A DNA stretch of 64,000 nucleotides, taken from Theristus sp. LFF4_11 (taxonomy: Eukaryota > Nematoda > Chromadorea > Monhysterida > Xyalidae). A program made the position numbers and the translations under genes. This document shows, piece after piece, positions 11,281-23,700 of the stretch. The stretch spans positions 1-64,000 of the forward strand of contig JASANC010000723.1 of NCBI GenBank assembly GCA_030248135.1, in the 5' to 3' direction. How positions within the stretch are numbered: the first letter of the stretch is position 1; each line of letters starts with the position of its first letter. Below the pieces are notes generated by a model that was not told where the DNA came from, did no database searches, and was given only the letters and a program-made list of their open reading frames with translations.

Positions 11281-12499
11281 TAAACCCAAATTTTTCACAA
11301 ATCGATTACTTGTCCAAAAAACCTGAAAATGCCAAAGCCACTAATTTCTGCCAATTTTTTGGACTTTCACAAAACCTCAAAATAAGTGATTGCATTTGAA
11401 CGATTGAAAATGGACATCGCACAAACAAGGTTTTTGATAGTTTGACAAAATTTGAAGGTTCGAGGATCCATGGGAACACGTCAACGACATACGTATTTGG
11501 AACGCGGTCTCAAAACTCACCGAGCCAAAATCGAAACGTCGGTTTTCATGGCCAATTGTCGCTGTTACCATAGTCTCGTGTATACCCATACCGCTGTCAC
11601 CCTTGGTGGTTTGGATGGTAGTGTTGTTTGTGCGTTCGGGGAAACAAGCCCCGCCGAGGGGTGCATGCTGCTTTACAACGTGCATCTTGTTCCAAATGAT
11701 TTTTCTGGGTTCCATAGTAGTTTCTTCAATACTTCATTTCAGTAAGAAAACGCGTTGTTGTTTATATTTATTGGACAACGCTGCGCTTCTTCGAGACGAC
11801 AATTCGGCAACAGCCAAGAGTTGACAAGCAGTTTTCTTCACAGTTTAAGCGTAAAAATAAGGGGTTTTACTGCTGTCTAGTACAGTTCAGCCAGTTTACC
11901 AGATCAGGAAACCAATTGCAGAAGCTTCTATCGGTTTCTGCAGTTTGCTCGTCGATCTTTGGCCTGAAAATAGAATTTGTCAAAAAATTCTGCAAAAACA
12001 AAGTTCACACGAAATTCTAGACAAAAAACCATGAAGTCACTTTTTTGATACAAAGTACAATTTTTGATAGCAGAAATTCGTTTTTTAACTAATAAAAAAA
12101 TTATTAAAAAATCCCTATTAAAATTTTAAAAAAATTCAAACTTTCCCTGGCTAGTGTTCGAAAAAAGTGAAAACCCTGAATTTTTTTAAATTAAAAAACT
12201 TTAATGACAGTTTTTGCCAATTTTAAGGGCTAAAATGGCTTTATGTAGTTCTGAACGTGCAAAATTCGAAAATTTCAATCGGTCATAACTTTCATAATAG
12301 TGGCAAAATTAATTTTTTTCTTGTACAAAGGTGGACTAACACCCTATCCATCGATATCAAAAAAATAAAACATCGCAAGGTCCTGTGGTTTAGCAGAACA
12401 AAAACCCGAAAAAAAGTTCGGGGGTTCAGCCTGAAAAATCGCTGAAACAGGCTGAAGTGACTCTGCTTCTAACCATCACGACTATCAAACTTTCAAACT
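11281..12499. other. Intergenic, no supported gene
   Basis: AT-rich. The stretch around 11600-11670 resembles the B-box portion of the type B SINE (CCCCGCCGAGGGG) but is too degraded to annotate as a copy. Confidence 0.4.
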
Positions 12500-13015
12500 T
12501 GCAGTTTCTGTTTTAACGCTATTCTGACCCGTAACGGGTACTACTATTTCCGCACGTGGTCCGGACTTGAAACTCGCAGGAACGGGCTAATAACCTGTAC
12601 TCTGAGGTTATTCGAGATGCACAGTGCGAATATGGAGGGTTCCACATTGCAGTTCCTGTCTTTATTCCCGCATGTGTTCGGACTTGAAACTCGCAGGAAT
12701 GAGCTAAAAATCGATCCTCTGAGGTTATTCAAGGTGCTGATTACGAACAGTTGCGGTCTTTGACACCTTTCGGTTCCGTAACGGCTACTATTATTCCCGC
12801 ACGGGACCCGCACTAAAAAAATCACACGAACGGACTGAAAGCAAATACTCTTAGGTTAGTCGAGGTGCTGATTAAGAATACGATGGTTTCCAAATTGCAG
12901 TTTCCGTCTTTTACAGCACTCAGACCCGTAACGGGAACTATTATTCCCGGACGTGCACTGGAAAATCACAGGAGTGGACTAAAAACTGGTACTTTGAGTT
13001 TAATCAGTTGGGCCC
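12500..13015. repeat. Degenerate tandem repeat, unit about 110-170 bp, about four copies
   Basis: The blocks recur in order: CCGTAACGG, then CTATTATTCCCGCACG, a GGACTTGAAACTCGCAGGAA-like stretch, then TCTGAGGTTATTCGAG and CATTGCAGTTTC. Copies start near 12500, 12650, 12770 and 12900 and differ by substitutions and indels. Confidence 0.65.
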
Positions 13016-13059
13016 TTCATTGACAATTAAACTCTTTGAAATATAAAAGGAAGACAAGT

Positions 13060-13380
13060 TTGTCAAAATGTCCGAAGGGCATAAAAAGGCCAAATATTAT
13101 TTCAGAGTGTGAGAGATTGAAACATGGCCTTTTCAAAAAAGGATCTTTTAAAAATTGTGGGTCAAAAATGGGTGGAAACGCAGAAATAATATTTGCGCCA
13201 ATACATTTTTTTGTCATTGTCCAGGCGCTGATGTTACAATGTATTTCTGTTTCCACCCATATTTTTGTCCCCACAATTTTTATGGATACATTTTCTTGAA
13301 AAAGCCTTGTGTCAAGCTTTTCTATCTCTCACAACCTGAACAAATATTTGGCCTTTTCCATGCCCTTCGGACATTTTTCT
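13060..13380. mobile_element. Palindromic MITE-like element
   Basis: The left half (ATGTCCGAAGGGCAT..., then AGGCCAAATATT, GTGAGAGATTGAAA, GGGTGGAAAC) reappears inverted in order in the right half, ending ATGCCCTTCGGACAT at 13360-13374. Almost the whole element is imperfectly self-complementary. No coding capacity. Confidence 0.7.
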
Positions 13381-14780
13381 GAACTTGTGTGACCCATGTT
13401 GGAACTCCATGTGTCCGCAAAACCATTCAGCATTTGTGGCGCGGTCGACATAGTTGCGGTGATGTTAATGTGGTTGATGGCACATGCACAAGACAAAGCA
13501 AAGCACCATTTCGTGTAGATGATGCGATTTGACCTAACATTGTGATGTTGCGCATTATGAAAAGCAAAAAGCAAATTACAACCACATGAATGATTTGAAT
13601 GAGTGGTTCTTAAACTACAGTCGAATGTAAAAACACAGAACAGTCGAATGTAAAAAAACACAATCAGCAGATTGGTCAAACGCAACGACATCCCCGCTCC
13701 GTGTTCTTTTTCTGGGGGACATGAAGGATTGAGGGTGGCTGATGGAACACACTGCGAAAACGCCATCTGATCTCTTCCCAACAACATTGTTACTGTTAAG
13801 CAACCGACAAATGTCTGATGGGCGACAGAGCAAATGTTTCAATTAAGTGCTTTTGACAAACACCCCTGGGCATTATTTAGCGTTAAAATCGAGCGTTTTA
13901 TTTGCCTTTTTTTATTGGAAATGTAAGGTGACGATTTTTCATTTATAAAAACGCTAATGGCGTTAATGAATGCTGAACGACACCTGACGTTTCTAGCACC
14001 GATGAATTTAGTGTGCGGAGAAATTCAGATTACATTTTTTAGCATCACACACCAACGAGCAGCAATTTCGTGGTAGCAGCTTCTCACGATGAAACAAAAC
14101 GGATACATCGATGATTGAAATAAAATTGAGCATGTGTTTACTGAGGCAATATCAGAAAGCTGTTTTGGCGTTAAAAACAACATTGCACAAAATTCAAAAT
14201 GACCTTCGGAATCTCATGAATAGTGCAAAGTTTAACAAAAATTCTGAATTCTCATGTAGTATCTCCGTTGTAGCTCCGGGAATGTCAAAATATGAAAGAC
14301 ATTAAAAGAGGACAATGAAGACGAAGTGAATGAGAGAAAACAATGAGAGACGTTTTGTTACCACCCCATTTTCTTTCACGGGACTAAATCCTACTTTCCT
14401 TCCTTTATCTCAAGTTCTCAAAATACATTATTTGTACTTTGTACATTTCTATGGCGGATGGCATCGCGAAGCCCACATTGAAAAGTTGTTGGTGATGAAA
14501 CCACGACTCAAAAAACCTCACTTCTTACAGCAGATAGGAGAAGGACATGCAAAAAAACCGTCAACTAAAATGTTAGTGCACAAACATAACAAAAAAAACC
14601 GCGTTAACACATTTGTGCAACACCGGGGGTGCAAAAACAAAACGAAACAAAACCAAAAGCAAGACAACAAAAACAACAATGACCCGAATCCTGAAAGAAA
14701 TTCGTTAATATGTTACGAGAAAGAGAAAGCAGTTGTGTTGAGCGCTGTCGCGTAACTTCGATGTACCCGGCCGATCCGAT
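13381..14780. other. Intergenic region downstream of the helicase gene
   Basis: No supported gene. It should include the 3' UTR of the minus-strand helicase. TTTATT (AATAAA on the minus strand) occurs near 13897 and 13912, a plausible but unproven poly(A) region. Confidence 0.4.
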
Positions 14781-17700
14781 TCACTTCAGCAGTCGACGCA
14801 GTGCCACTCGCTGGTGCTCCATCGTAACGTGCACAACGGCGTCGCGATTGTGGCAGTCGAGGACGAGATTACGCCAGTTATGCTGATGCTGAAAACCGAA
14901 TGATCAGTTTCGCGTGCTTGACCGCTTACAATGCTTGCACTGAAGCAGTTATTTCACTAAAACAGAATCGTTCAAGTCGTCATACACAGTCGCTACGGTG
15001 TGATACCGTGTAATTTTTCTGGGAAAGTTGGCACACATCCTTTGCTTTTGTTTTTAATAAAACACTGATGCAATTGCAGAAATGTCGCCATCAGGAGTTG
15101 AAGCACCGTCGCAACGCGCGCAATTTTTTTAGCAACCAACGCGTCGTCACTTGTGACCAGCCGGTGTACGAAGTCTGCCGATCCGATGCTCGGATTAAAA
15201 AAAATCAATGCTTGGGTTTCCTTGTGGCCACGTATATTTGCGTACAAACGATGTTCAACGTCAGCTTTAGCCTTAAGGGCTGCGGACTGACACCGCGAGT
15301 GCTGAACACTGTTTTTGGGGTTTCGCCTGGTAAGGCGCAGACCACGCCGACCGCGGGCTCGTTCATCAGTTCGACAAGCCGCCAGATAAATTGCCCTAGC
15401 CCTGAACCTTATTGGCATTTAGAGAACTAAAACAATCGGGACTCCACACGAAACGCTGCCAAGCATTGCGTGCTGAGATATGTAGTTACCGCCGCTACCA
15501 AAATGAGTATTGAAAACTTGTCTGCGGCAGAGGGTCTATTGCCGTTGTTTTCAGCGCAGTTTACTACAAGATGAACCCTGATGCTGGCACCTCTAGTGCG
15601 GTGATCTGTGCTACAATGTAGAGTCCGTATTTCGCACGGGTCAGCGCAACGCACATTCGCCGCTCGTCGGAGAGAAATCTGAAATAAAAAGGCACACTTA
15701 AGTTTTTAGGCAATTTATGGGCAAGGTAAAAACCTGGACATAAAACGCTGATTTTTGTTCACAATCCCAATACGTGGTACATAAGCTCGGGTTGTTGTTC
15801 GTTGCCATCGGCCCACCACTGCGGTGATGAAATATACCAATTTAGGGCAAATTAAAAATTGAAATTTAGTCAGGTTTTGTGACCGCATCACACCTTCACC
15901 TTTAGAAACGAAGGCTCGCTCGGATGCTGGTGCACCGCAGTCTAGTAAAATCGTGAAGAGACCAAATACGGTAGATACCGAGATCTTGATATTCGGCATT
16001 TTTGAACGTAATAATCAAATTGACCGAGTGACCATTTGCATCATTCTGCTTGATGGTCAGGTTTTAATTTTTAAAGGTAAAATTTTAAAAAAAGCATTGT
16101 TTTCTCGAGTTCTTCGATTTGGAAAACGAATTGGGAATGTGCAGAAAAAAATGCTTTTGGTTTTTAATTGTTCTCACAAACACTTTTTTTAATTAAAAAT
16201 GAGCAAAAAGTTGGCTAATTTTGTAAATTACCGGTCGGGCAGACAACATTAGAAATCTAAATCAAAATCGCGACGATCTCCGGAATTTTTCAAAGTTAAG
16301 ACCAGACCCTCGACTCAAAGAAAAACGGTTCGTTCACCCCAACTTCGACGTGGTGCGGACGCACGAGAGAACAATGAGCTGCTTCTCGCGACCCTGAAAA
16401 CCATCGACGGTGTTGACCTCGACACCATTGAGCCTGAAAATACGATGTCGTCCAACACACTAATAGCGGCAACTGGCTGATTGGTTGCTACTGACTCTCC
16501 TATCCTAGTCAGCCGACTCAGCCTTACATTAGGAACTTTAATTTGCAATTCGTTTTTTTTTTGCTTTACAACACTGGTTTCGGTCATTTTTTCGTCGACT
16601 GCACTCACGCCGGCGACATGAGTTCGAGCTGCTGCGCGATCTGCCGCGACTGCTCCTTGTAGAACGTGATGACGCCCAATTCCGACGGAGGCACCTCGGT
16701 TATCGCCAGCAGGCGTTTGCACAGTTCACCGACAAACTCGACCTCGTCGCGGTTGGAGTACGATCTAGTTTTGGTGGTGTCGGGGTGGCGACTTACGAAT
16801 TTTTGTGAGCGTGTTCAGAAAAGATCAAAATTATGCAGTGGTGATGTTACACTTTCTGACTGACAGATTGTTTTGCGCTACGTGACTCAATGCGGTTGCA
16901 CGCACTGATAGGGAAATCAATCAGTTTCAGGTATGCTCAACCAACCCTGTCGCTACCAACCTTGGCAATTTTGAATTGCCGCTACATAAGACTATCTATG
17001 CATGTAAACTTATTGAGTCGCAGAACCGAAGAATGATATACTTTTAAGCAGCTGTTGAGGAAAATCATTGTTCAAGCGGTTATTTCAAGAAATCTTCAAA
17101 CCAAGCTCTAGTATACTGCACTGCATAATGATGGCTAACTTGTTCTCAGATATCTGTTCGGCGCTTGGCAGATCAAACAGCAGATATGGCGAAACCGTGT
17201 TTATCTTGATGCTACGACCTTCGAACACTTGCGGTCTGCGAAAGAAAGCGTTGAAAGGATCCAGCAAAAATATTGTTAAGATCTCCAGCAATTGGTTAAA
17301 AATCCTAGTCAGTTAAAAACAACAACACGCACACAGACAAAGTGGCAAGTACAATATTTCAATAAATGTCTAGTGAGCGTGTCTGTTTGTTTCTTATTCT
17401 GCAACATACTTTGTTATAAACAAACTAAACTAAAGGACTAGGACTTGAGCGGCATTCATGAAGCAGTATTTAGTGGCACACAGCTGACATGGTTTCATGA
17501 ATGCCCCTCTAACAACCATCCGTCTAACCGCTGACGGTAAGCCACCAAAAAGCTGCTCACGCTGTTTTCAGTTTGTTCTCATAGAAGCATCTCGATGGAA
17601 ACGCGAGAATCTCGGGCACCATTCGATACTGCGTGTCGAGCAAACGCGCCTGCACGCAGTGACGGTCGGACTGGCCTGCCGTCAACGCACGAACGGCACG

Positions 17701-20700
17701 CGAGAACAGGCTTTGTTGGTAGGTGGTGTTGCACAGAAGCTGAAAACGCCACTGTATTCTTGTGGTTGTTGTTTACTGAAATGTTTAGAATACAGACAAT
17801 ACAATGTGGTGATGTTGTTCTCGCCAGACACCGATAAGCAACCAAATTTCTTCTGGAAACTGTTGTATTGAAAAGCCAGTAATTTAAACCAGCACACATT
17901 TTGTGATTTTGTAACGATTTCTGAACGAAGTCTGTGCGTGCACAACAAAAAAAAACTAAATGACATTTTCGCTTATTGAACGAAAGCTATTTTACGCAGC
18001 CAACCTGCGACAACACCGTTGGCTGTAATTGGCATGGATCACCAAAAAGGCGCAGTTTGTTCGAGTTGAAACGCAGTGGAATCAGTGACTCCAATTCGGT
18101 CGCCTGACACGCCTCATCGACAATGATGCACATTACTGGCAGCTGGTTTTTTAAATAAAAGTTGTGTTCGAATTATTTGCTAACATTTTTTAAAATACAA
18201 AAAAATATTTTCAGCGTTTTTTTCGGGTTAACTTAAATTAATTTTGAAACTCTCTTTTCACCCAACCTCTCTGAGCAGATCCAACGTCGACGTGCCGCTG
18301 CTATTCAACGTGGTCGCCACGATATCGCAGCACTCAATCAGGCGTCGTCGTTGTTGCTGAATGTCTCTGTCCGTCACCTGCGTTGTAGTGCAACTGTACT
18401 GTTATCTGGTATCTTTAGTTCTCAAGAAATGTGCGCACTGTTCGACGATCAACTTCACGCTTCAGCCGCTGAACTTGAAAAGTGGGCCTTTTATAAAACC
18501 CTGAAAACGCGCACCTGCTGCGAGTCGTCGCACTTCACGAGATCGTACTCGAGTTCACTGATGTTCTTGTCGATGCCCTTCACGATGTCGCCGAAGCCGG
18601 CCATCACCTTGCCGCTGCCCTTGCTGATGTAGCGTTTACGTTTCTCCTTCAGATCACGAATGCTCCTGCAAAAATCAATTGGTTAAAAAATGGACATTTT
18701 TTGAACAACCAAACGAACAAGTTGAGTGGCGGACAACGCGACGTACCGTATTACCTCTATTAAACCCCCATGGGGGTTTATTTCTTCAGCGACTTCTGGG
18801 GGTGGGGGTTTATTTTTGGGGGGGGGGATTATTTTTGGGGGGGGGTTTATTTGGAAACCATTTTAGGGGTGGGCAAAATGGCAAAAATACCTTCCATGGC
18901 AGGAAGGAAGTCGCAGAAACTTCTACTTTTCACAGAGATTTCCTTTGGTAACAGCCTTTTGTAATGAAATTACCGCCAACTCATCCCTTTGGGGCCTTTG
19001 GTAGCACAATTTCACCAATGTCACTGCATTCAGCCACTGAATTCGCTAGGTATGTGTTTCAAACAGGTTTCTAATAAACCCCCATGGGGGTTTATTTTTG
19101 GGGGGGGGGATTATTTGGAAACTTGTCGAGGGGGTGGGGGTTTATTTTTGGGGGGGGGTTTAATTTTGGGGGGGGGGGTTTAATAGAGGTAATACGGTAG
19201 CTCCTCTCCAACACAGCGTCCGCACGCGACCGAGCCCGCTCGATCGGCCAAATTGCGTCACTATCTTAAGCTTTCCCACCTGTCTCGGCGATGAACAACC
19301 ACAAGTCGAATGATTTGCGACACGACAGGCGGAATCGGACCCCCGGAGGCGGAAAAACAGCAAACTCACGACTGCGTGCCAGCTTTGTCGCGTCTCTGGC
19401 GCACGTTCACTCTGGCGAGATTCTCTAACGAATATGGGCGAACGTCGTCGTGCATCTGGCTCTCCTTGCCAATTCGAACCAACTGGAAGAAGCCTGAATG
19501 GAACAAAAATTGGAATTAGCGTGCAACCGTTGCTTGTTGCTACTTTGTTCAGTCAGTTTTACTCAGTTAGTTCTCCATATGCACGGCTTTTACGTAAAGG
19601 TAACATCAACTCAACAGCAAAGTGGGTTTGTTAAAATCTCTCTCTTTTCTCGCAGAATCACTTTGCTAAAACATGCGAAACTTTGAATCACAGGCAGAAG
19701 AACGAATGTATTGGGGTGTTGGGTGTTTGGTTAAAATCAAATACCCAATTTGTGGCTAAATATGTCTTCTTGTTAACTCCGATCCGGTTCATTCTTCTTC
19801 TTGTCATCTGCGATTAAACTGACAGATTTCAACAAACAAACTGTACAAAACATCAGTCCACATATCCAAAACAAAACCCAGTTCAATCCGAACAAAACGC
19901 GCCGCACGAACGTGTCTTATCGCCATCCTCAGTGAGTTCAACGTTACGCGCGAGCAACTGACGAACGATGTTGTCAACAGCGCCGTTCGACGGAGCGCAC
20001 ACGACGATCGGACCAACGTCAGACATGTCCGCTTGCTTTTTGCACTGGAAAAGTTTTTTTTTTCAATTCTCAAATATTATGTTTCGCGAATACGAGTGAC
20101 GAACAAAAACCTGCGCTATACTTCATGAATCATGCTGAATGAAGCAACTCATTCCAGAGCAGGCGATGTCGCCTAAGATCATAAGATTCGCTGTCTGTGC
20201 GTTCGGGGGACGCGGGGTGTACAGGCAAATAATGACAGAGAAAACTCGATGGGCGCCCATATTCGACAGCGTTCTCTGTACGCCTTTATGAGATTAGCCC
20301 TGGCGCTAAAACATCGCCTAAAATGACCGTTCTGCACGCGCGCACGTGCTCTAAAACTTAGTCCGGCGAAATGCAACGAAGGGGTAGCTTTTTTTGCTCC
20401 CAATAAACGTGACGTAAACCGTCGTAGTGCGAAGCGGATGCTTCATGCTCCGAGACGGTGCAGCACAGCCCAGAAGAAAACCTCTATACCCTGACGCTGT
20501 CTTAAGCAAAAAAACGTGGCCTCAGCCAGCATACCACTTACTCTTTACTCACTAACCCGTTTCAACTCCTCCAACAGTCCCACAATTGTGCGCGTTTTAC
20601 CGGTGCCCGGCGGGCCGTGAACCAGCGTCACCTGCGGCGTCGCACGATTGTGAATGGTGTCACGTGACACGTCGCGAATCACCTCCATCTGGCGGTCGTT

Positions 20701-23700
20701 GTAGTCGTGCTGGAATGAGTTTGTTTTTTTTTTGATAAAGTGTTGAAGTCAGACATTTTGTTGCATTCAGAAAATTGTTATCTCTTTGTGATTGAAAATG
20801 TGACCTGCTTCGTCAGCCAGCATACAGCTCAGTGCTGACATATACACCTGGCGACAATGGTCGTTGTGTTATGTGTCACGATTTGATTGTTGGTATTGAA
20901 GGCTTTGCAACAACAAGCATCATCATCTTGACGTGCAGGGCAAGGTGAAATCTCGGCTACAAAATCAGATCTTCTGAAAAAAGAAAACAAAAAAACCACA
21001 ACCGACCAACTGCGACAGCATGGCCGCATGAACGTCACGTGCACTCGGCAATGTGTACTGTTCGCTGATTGGCTGGATGATCGACGAACCAATGGGCGAT
21101 GTCGCCAGACTGTTGATCGCATTCGCGAGCCGCAGGTTCGAGTTTAGATTACTGAGCGGCTGAAACAAGCGAGCTCCAGTTTCACATCTCAGTTCCGCAA
21201 AAAAAACCGTTGCGTTACAATCTCATCTCTAAACTGGCAATTCCATACGCATATGCAAGTGCAACCCGATGATACCCCTGCGACGGTTGGGTGGGGCATA
21301 GCGCGCTTTTATCACCTCGCGCGTTGCCAGAGAGGCGGGCGGCAACTGTGCGCGCCCCACGTGTCCCCTCCAACACTGTCGCACCGGTATGCTGGTGTTC
21401 CAGTGACCCCACCACACCCAACCCACCCGCACTCTAATCGTGGTACTGGTGGCCTTCTGCATGTCCGGTCTGTACGACATCCGCAGCTCGACCGTGATCG
21501 CGCACTCGTTCGGCAGTGAGTCAGCGCCGCTCGGCGAATCGCCAGCAGTGGCGGCGCTGCCGAGACGCTCACGGAGCTGCTTGTTCAGCATCTCGGGGCA
21601 GCGCTCGAGGCGGTCGAGCGAGTACACCTGCGATTGGGCGACTCCCGATTGAGCACGTTGTAACGATTTCGTCACAACGTTTTATACTTGGAGCATAGTT
21701 GTTCCAGAGCCGAGGGGTTGGGGGGGGGGGGGCCGATATAGATAGCTGGAGCAAATTTTCTTGATAGATAGATAGCTGGAAAATTTTGGGGGGGGCCGCG
21801 GGGGGGGGGGGCATGTGACTTTGGGGGGGGGCGGTCAAAATTTTGAAATTTGATAGATAAATAGCTAAAACAATAAAAAGCTATAAAAACAGCAAAATAA
21901 TGCTAAAAATACACTAAAAATCAAGTATAAGCGCTTATTTTACCTAAAATTAGCGAAATTTTCAAGAATTACGAGCAAAAATGGTCAATTTTGCTCAAAA
22001 ATTGACCCATTTTATGTCCTCGAAGACAAAAATTTTCAGATAGATAGCTGGCTGAGAATTTTTTTTAGATAGATAATAGCTGAGCCGAAAAAACCTGTTT
22101 GATAGAGATAGATTCGAAATTTTTTTGGGGGGGGCCGGCCCCCCAGGCCCCCCCCCCCCTAGAACAACTATGACTTGGAGCAATTCATTATCAGATTCTC
22201 CACAGATTGTCAGCTCGTGGCCTCGGTGGTAGCGTGTTAGACTTTTGTCTGTGCGCTCGAGGGATCGATCCCCGCCGAGGGGTGGATAGTCACTTGATGA
22301 CAGAGGAAACTCGATTGACGCTCATTTGACGGCGTTCTGTTTGCATTTCTGGGTTATCTCTAGCTAAAAACTTCGCCTCGATCCATGTCCCTCGCTTGAA
22401 ACAAGTTGCGAACAGTCAAGACTGCAGTAAAACGACCATCAAATGGTGATCCACCAAAATTTTCGGGCACAAAATTTTTAAAACACACATTATCCACATC
22501 CAGACCCCACCTCCGCCTTCTTGACGATCGCAAAGAAGTTCAAGTTGTACTGTTTGTCATTGTCGCAAACGTCGGCAGACACCTGCACCAGGACACCCTC
22601 ACTGTAGAAAGTGTTCGATTTCTGGCGGTCAATTGAAGCGGCCGGAAAGATTCCTGAAATTTATGTTTATTTTAGAAGCTGATTACTTACAGTCGCGGCC
22701 TGTAAATCCAATCAACTGGTCGGCGGAACCAGCTGGCTGATTAAACTTCGAACATGGGGACTAAAAAGAGTGGCGACTTTTATTGGACTGGATTTTGAAC
22801 AACGATTACATCGAGAAAAGATCATCTTATTCATAGCAGAACCACGGATAATTACTGGTAGATAATTACAATATTTGCCCGTCATCAACTTTAAAGTAGC
22901 CAAAGCCCATGGGTGATTAGAAACAGTAAAATTTGACGAGCACAGTTGGTTTCGAACATCAATCTTCAACTTCGAGCTGCTATCCTTTTAAACAAACTGC
23001 TGTCAATTGTACGACAATTACAAAATCTCAGTATCAATCGACAAAGAAAGTGCCATAATTTTTGTGAATGTTCAGCAAAACCAACACCACGCCAGCCGTA
23101 CCGCCAGCCTTGATGTTGCAGAACGTTCTGCCCTTGCCCGCTTGCACTTGCGTCTGCTTGTGCAGCGGCGGCATGTGCAGGCGCACTTCAACGTTGTTGG
23201 CAGTCTGTTCACGGTAAACCTGAAAATGAAGTGCAGAAGGTCCATTCATGCATGTTCAAGCATATCGTTCACGTCACTTCACTTCAGATTCACGAAGCCA
23301 CAAATAGCGATTTTTCACGTCACAACTAGGGCACCGCGCGGTATGCGTCTGCCTGGCAGAAACCGCAAATGGCAACTTTTCCACACAGTGCACTGCTTCC
23401 TGGAACGAACCGTTTCCCACAGTTCCGTCAACAACAACGGCTGCATGTACTCGTAGTAGGCGTGCAACGTTGCGAACGAGTACTGCGGTTGCTCTTCGCG
23501 CTGCTCCAGCATGACGTTGATGTTCGTACTGCTGCTGCACAGCTCCGGCGGCAGCTGCTTGTCGTCGGATTGCACTGAAAGCTGGTTTTAGCTGAGAGAG
23601 CTTTTGTTAGCAACTGCTTTTTCTGAGTATCAGAGGTATGTGAGTCAGTTAGGAATGGAGAATTTGTATCATTTATTAGCCAACGCATAAGGCGGCTGAC

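Noticed and set aside
14993..15418. 141-codon minus-strand frame as an extra helicase exon
   Set aside because: Exons on either side already join in phase between motif VI and the tail, and part of the frame resembles the dispersed repeat.
22214..22285. Functional tRNA gene
   Set aside because: Mismatched stems and a shared downstream body with other copies identify a SINE.
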